Shown here piece after piece: positions 7,275 through 8,310 of a stretch of 8,310 bases of DNA. The first letter of the stretch is position 1. Every line of letters begins with the position of its first letter. The translations under genes were made by a program, and so were the position numbers. Below the pieces are notes generated by a model. The model did not search any database, had not been told where the DNA came from, and saw only the letters and a program-made list of their open reading frames with translations. The DNA comes from Polynucleobacter sp. (GTDB taxonomy: Bacteria; Pseudomonadota; Gammaproteobacteria; Burkholderiales; Burkholderiaceae), in contig JAGVCB010000157.1 in the NCBI GenBank assembly GCA_020059445.1, positions 1-8,310 of the forward strand, in the 5' to 3' direction.

Positions 7275-7306
7275 TGATAAAATCTTTATATTCCCATGGT
7301 ACAGCG
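7275..7306. promoter_or_regulatory. 32-bp divergent control region between recG and queA
   Basis: This is the largest gap in the window. It is AT-rich and holds the inverted repeat ATAAA-ATC-TTTAT at 7277-7289. On the plus strand TAAAAT (7278-7283) and TATATT (7287-7292), and on the minus strand TATAAA (plus positions 7285-7290), resemble -10 boxes. I see no convincing -35 box at proper spacing and no clear Shine-Dalgarno site for either gene. The promoters could also extend into the coding ends. The call as a shared start region rests on layout more than on sequence match. Confidence 0.35.
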
Positions 7307-8310
7307 ATGCGTCTTTCAGACTTTAATTACAACCTGCCGCCTGAGTTAATTGCTCAACATCCACTACCGAATAGAACGGCTAGCAGATTACTCGTCTTGG
7401 AAAATCATGCTGCAGACGTTGTCATCAAAGATCAACAATTCACTGATTTGATCGACTTATTAAATCCCAATGACTTATTGGTATTCAATGATACAAAAGT
7501 TATTCCAGCTCGTTTGTTTGGTAAAAAAGAATCTGGCGGCGCCGTTGAAGTTTTCCTAGAAAGAATCACTGGTGAAACCACAGCAGTTGCACAAATCAGA
7601 GCATCAAAATCACCAAAACCTGGAAACAAAATTGTCTTAGGTAATGATGAAGAGCCTTTTGAAATAGAAATCCTGGGCCGTCCTGATGATTCAGATAATC
7701 GCTTCTATGAAATTAAATTCTCGTCACCCTGTTTAGCTTTACTAGAAAAACATGGGCAACTGCCACTGCCACCCTACATCACCCATCAAGCCAATGATGA
7801 TGATTTGGAGCGCTACCAAACAGTTGTGGCCAAGAACCCTGGTGCCGTGGCTGCCCCAACAGCAGGCCTGCATTTCGATCAAGCTACCTTAGATAAGATC
7901 ATGGCCAAAGGAATCAAGTACACCACTCTGACCCTTCACGTAGGCGCGGGAACATTCACGCCCGTGAGAACAGAAGATTTGTCTGAACACAAAATGCACA
8001 GTGAATGGTTTTCAATTCCCACAGAAACTCAAGAGCTCATCAAAAAAACCAAGTTGGCTGGCGGTAAAGTGATTGCCGTAGGCACCACCAGCCTCAGAGC
8101 ACTTGAGTCATCAGCTGCTTTTAATATTCAAGAGGGTGAAACGAAGTTATTCATCACCCCTGGATATGAATTCAAAGTGATTGATCAACTGATTACCAAC
8201 TTCCATTTACCCTGCTCGACTTTACTCATGTTAGTCAGTGCTTTTGCTGGGGTAGAGCCCATCAGAAAAGCTTACGATCATGCCATTCAACAACAATATC
8301 GCTTCTTCAG
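7307..8310 (+). CDS. queA: S-adenosylmethionine:tRNA ribosyltransferase-isomerase QueA (3' end cut by window edge)
   Basis: The frame is open from ATG 7307 to the window edge, giving 334 complete codons; E. coli QueA has 356, so roughly the last 10-20 residues are missing. QueA transfers and isomerises the ribosyl part of SAM onto preQ1-modified tRNA, forming epoxyqueuosine at the wobble position of GUN-anticodon tRNAs. Family blocks are [20 protein letters not shown] (1-20), [15 protein letters not shown] (56-70), [21 protein letters not shown] (170-190), [12 protein letters not shown] (210-221), HKMHSEWF (228-235), [10 protein letters not shown] (259-268), and [20 protein letters not shown] (283-302) followed by [12 protein letters not shown]. 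The terminal YRFF is the start of the usual YRFFSYGDAM ending. The upstream ATG at 7296 is out of frame, which supports 7307, although no strong ribosome binding site precedes it. tgt is the usual next gene. Confidence 0.97.
   Translation, partial: MRLSDFNYNLPPELIAQHPLPNRTASRLLVLENHAADVVIKDQQFTDLIDLLNPNDLLVFNDTKVIPARLFGKKESGGAVEVFLERITGETTAVAQIRASKSPKPGNKIVLGNDEEPFEIEILGRPDDSDNRFYEIKFSSPCLALLEKHGQLPLPPYITHQANDDDLERYQTVVAKNPGAVAAPTAGLHFDQATLDKIMAKGIKYTTLTLHVGAGTFTPVRTEDLSEHKMHSEWFSIPTETQELIKKTKLAGGKVIAVGTTSLRALESSAAFNIQEGETKLFITPGYEFKVIDQLITNFHLPCSTLLMLVSAFAGVEPIRKAYDHAIQQQYRFF

Noticed and set aside
7432..7629. 65-codon open frame antisense to queA
   Set aside because: It lies wholly inside a conserved gene, has no ribosome site and no recognisable protein features.
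1..8310. Search for a novel defence, mobile or biosynthetic system, RNA genes or CRISPR arrays
   Set aside because: All eight genes are well-known housekeeping or metabolic families with intact motifs, and no gap exceeds 32 bp, leaving no room for an unrecognised system.

Overview
The window is a dense, ordinary-looking stretch of bacterial chromosome carrying eight protein-coding genes, six of them complete. It suggests a low-GC member of the Burkholderiales, most probably Polynucleobacter or a close relative. The reasons are moderate base composition with AT-leaning third codon positions, a beta-proteobacterial-type OxyR, small genome-style packing with almost no intergenic DNA, and the combination glcEF / yggS-proC / ubiA-oxyR-recG / queA. 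The genus is an inference from protein resemblance and gene order, not a database result.

Layout. Positions 1-3409 (+ strand) hold the end of a glycolate oxidase operon (glcE, truncated at the left edge, then glcF), followed without a gap by yggS (PLP homeostasis protein) and proC (pyrroline-5-carboxylate reductase). Adjacent genes are 1 bp apart (glcE/glcF) or overlap by 20 bp (glcF/yggS) and 4 bp (yggS/proC), so this looks like one transcript. Positions 3427-7274 (- strand) hold recG, then oxyR, then ubiA (in transcription order), 12 bp apart (recG/oxyR) and overlapping by 1 bp (oxyR/ubiA), again one likely transcript. The two units converge at a 17-bp gap. From 7307 to the right edge (+ strand) queA is divergent from recG across only 32 bp; its last residues lie outside the window.

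How the genes relate. GlcE and GlcF are two subunits of the membrane-linked enzyme that oxidises glycolate to glyoxylate. YggS and ProC are often neighbours in bacteria and link vitamin B6 balance to proline synthesis. The recG-oxyR-ubiA unit combines stalled-fork repair, the peroxide sensor and a ubiquinone biosynthesis enzyme, a plausible oxidative-stress and respiration grouping. QueA makes the epoxyqueuosine precursor in tRNA; its usual partner tgt would be expected just beyond the right edge.

I found no mobile element, tRNA, rRNA, CRISPR array, prophage or unknown gene system. No stretch longer than 32 bp lies between genes. The most unusual local signal is a perfect 11+1+11 bp GC-rich palindrome at 1901-1923, inside the beginning of yggS and 30 nt past the glcF stop codon.
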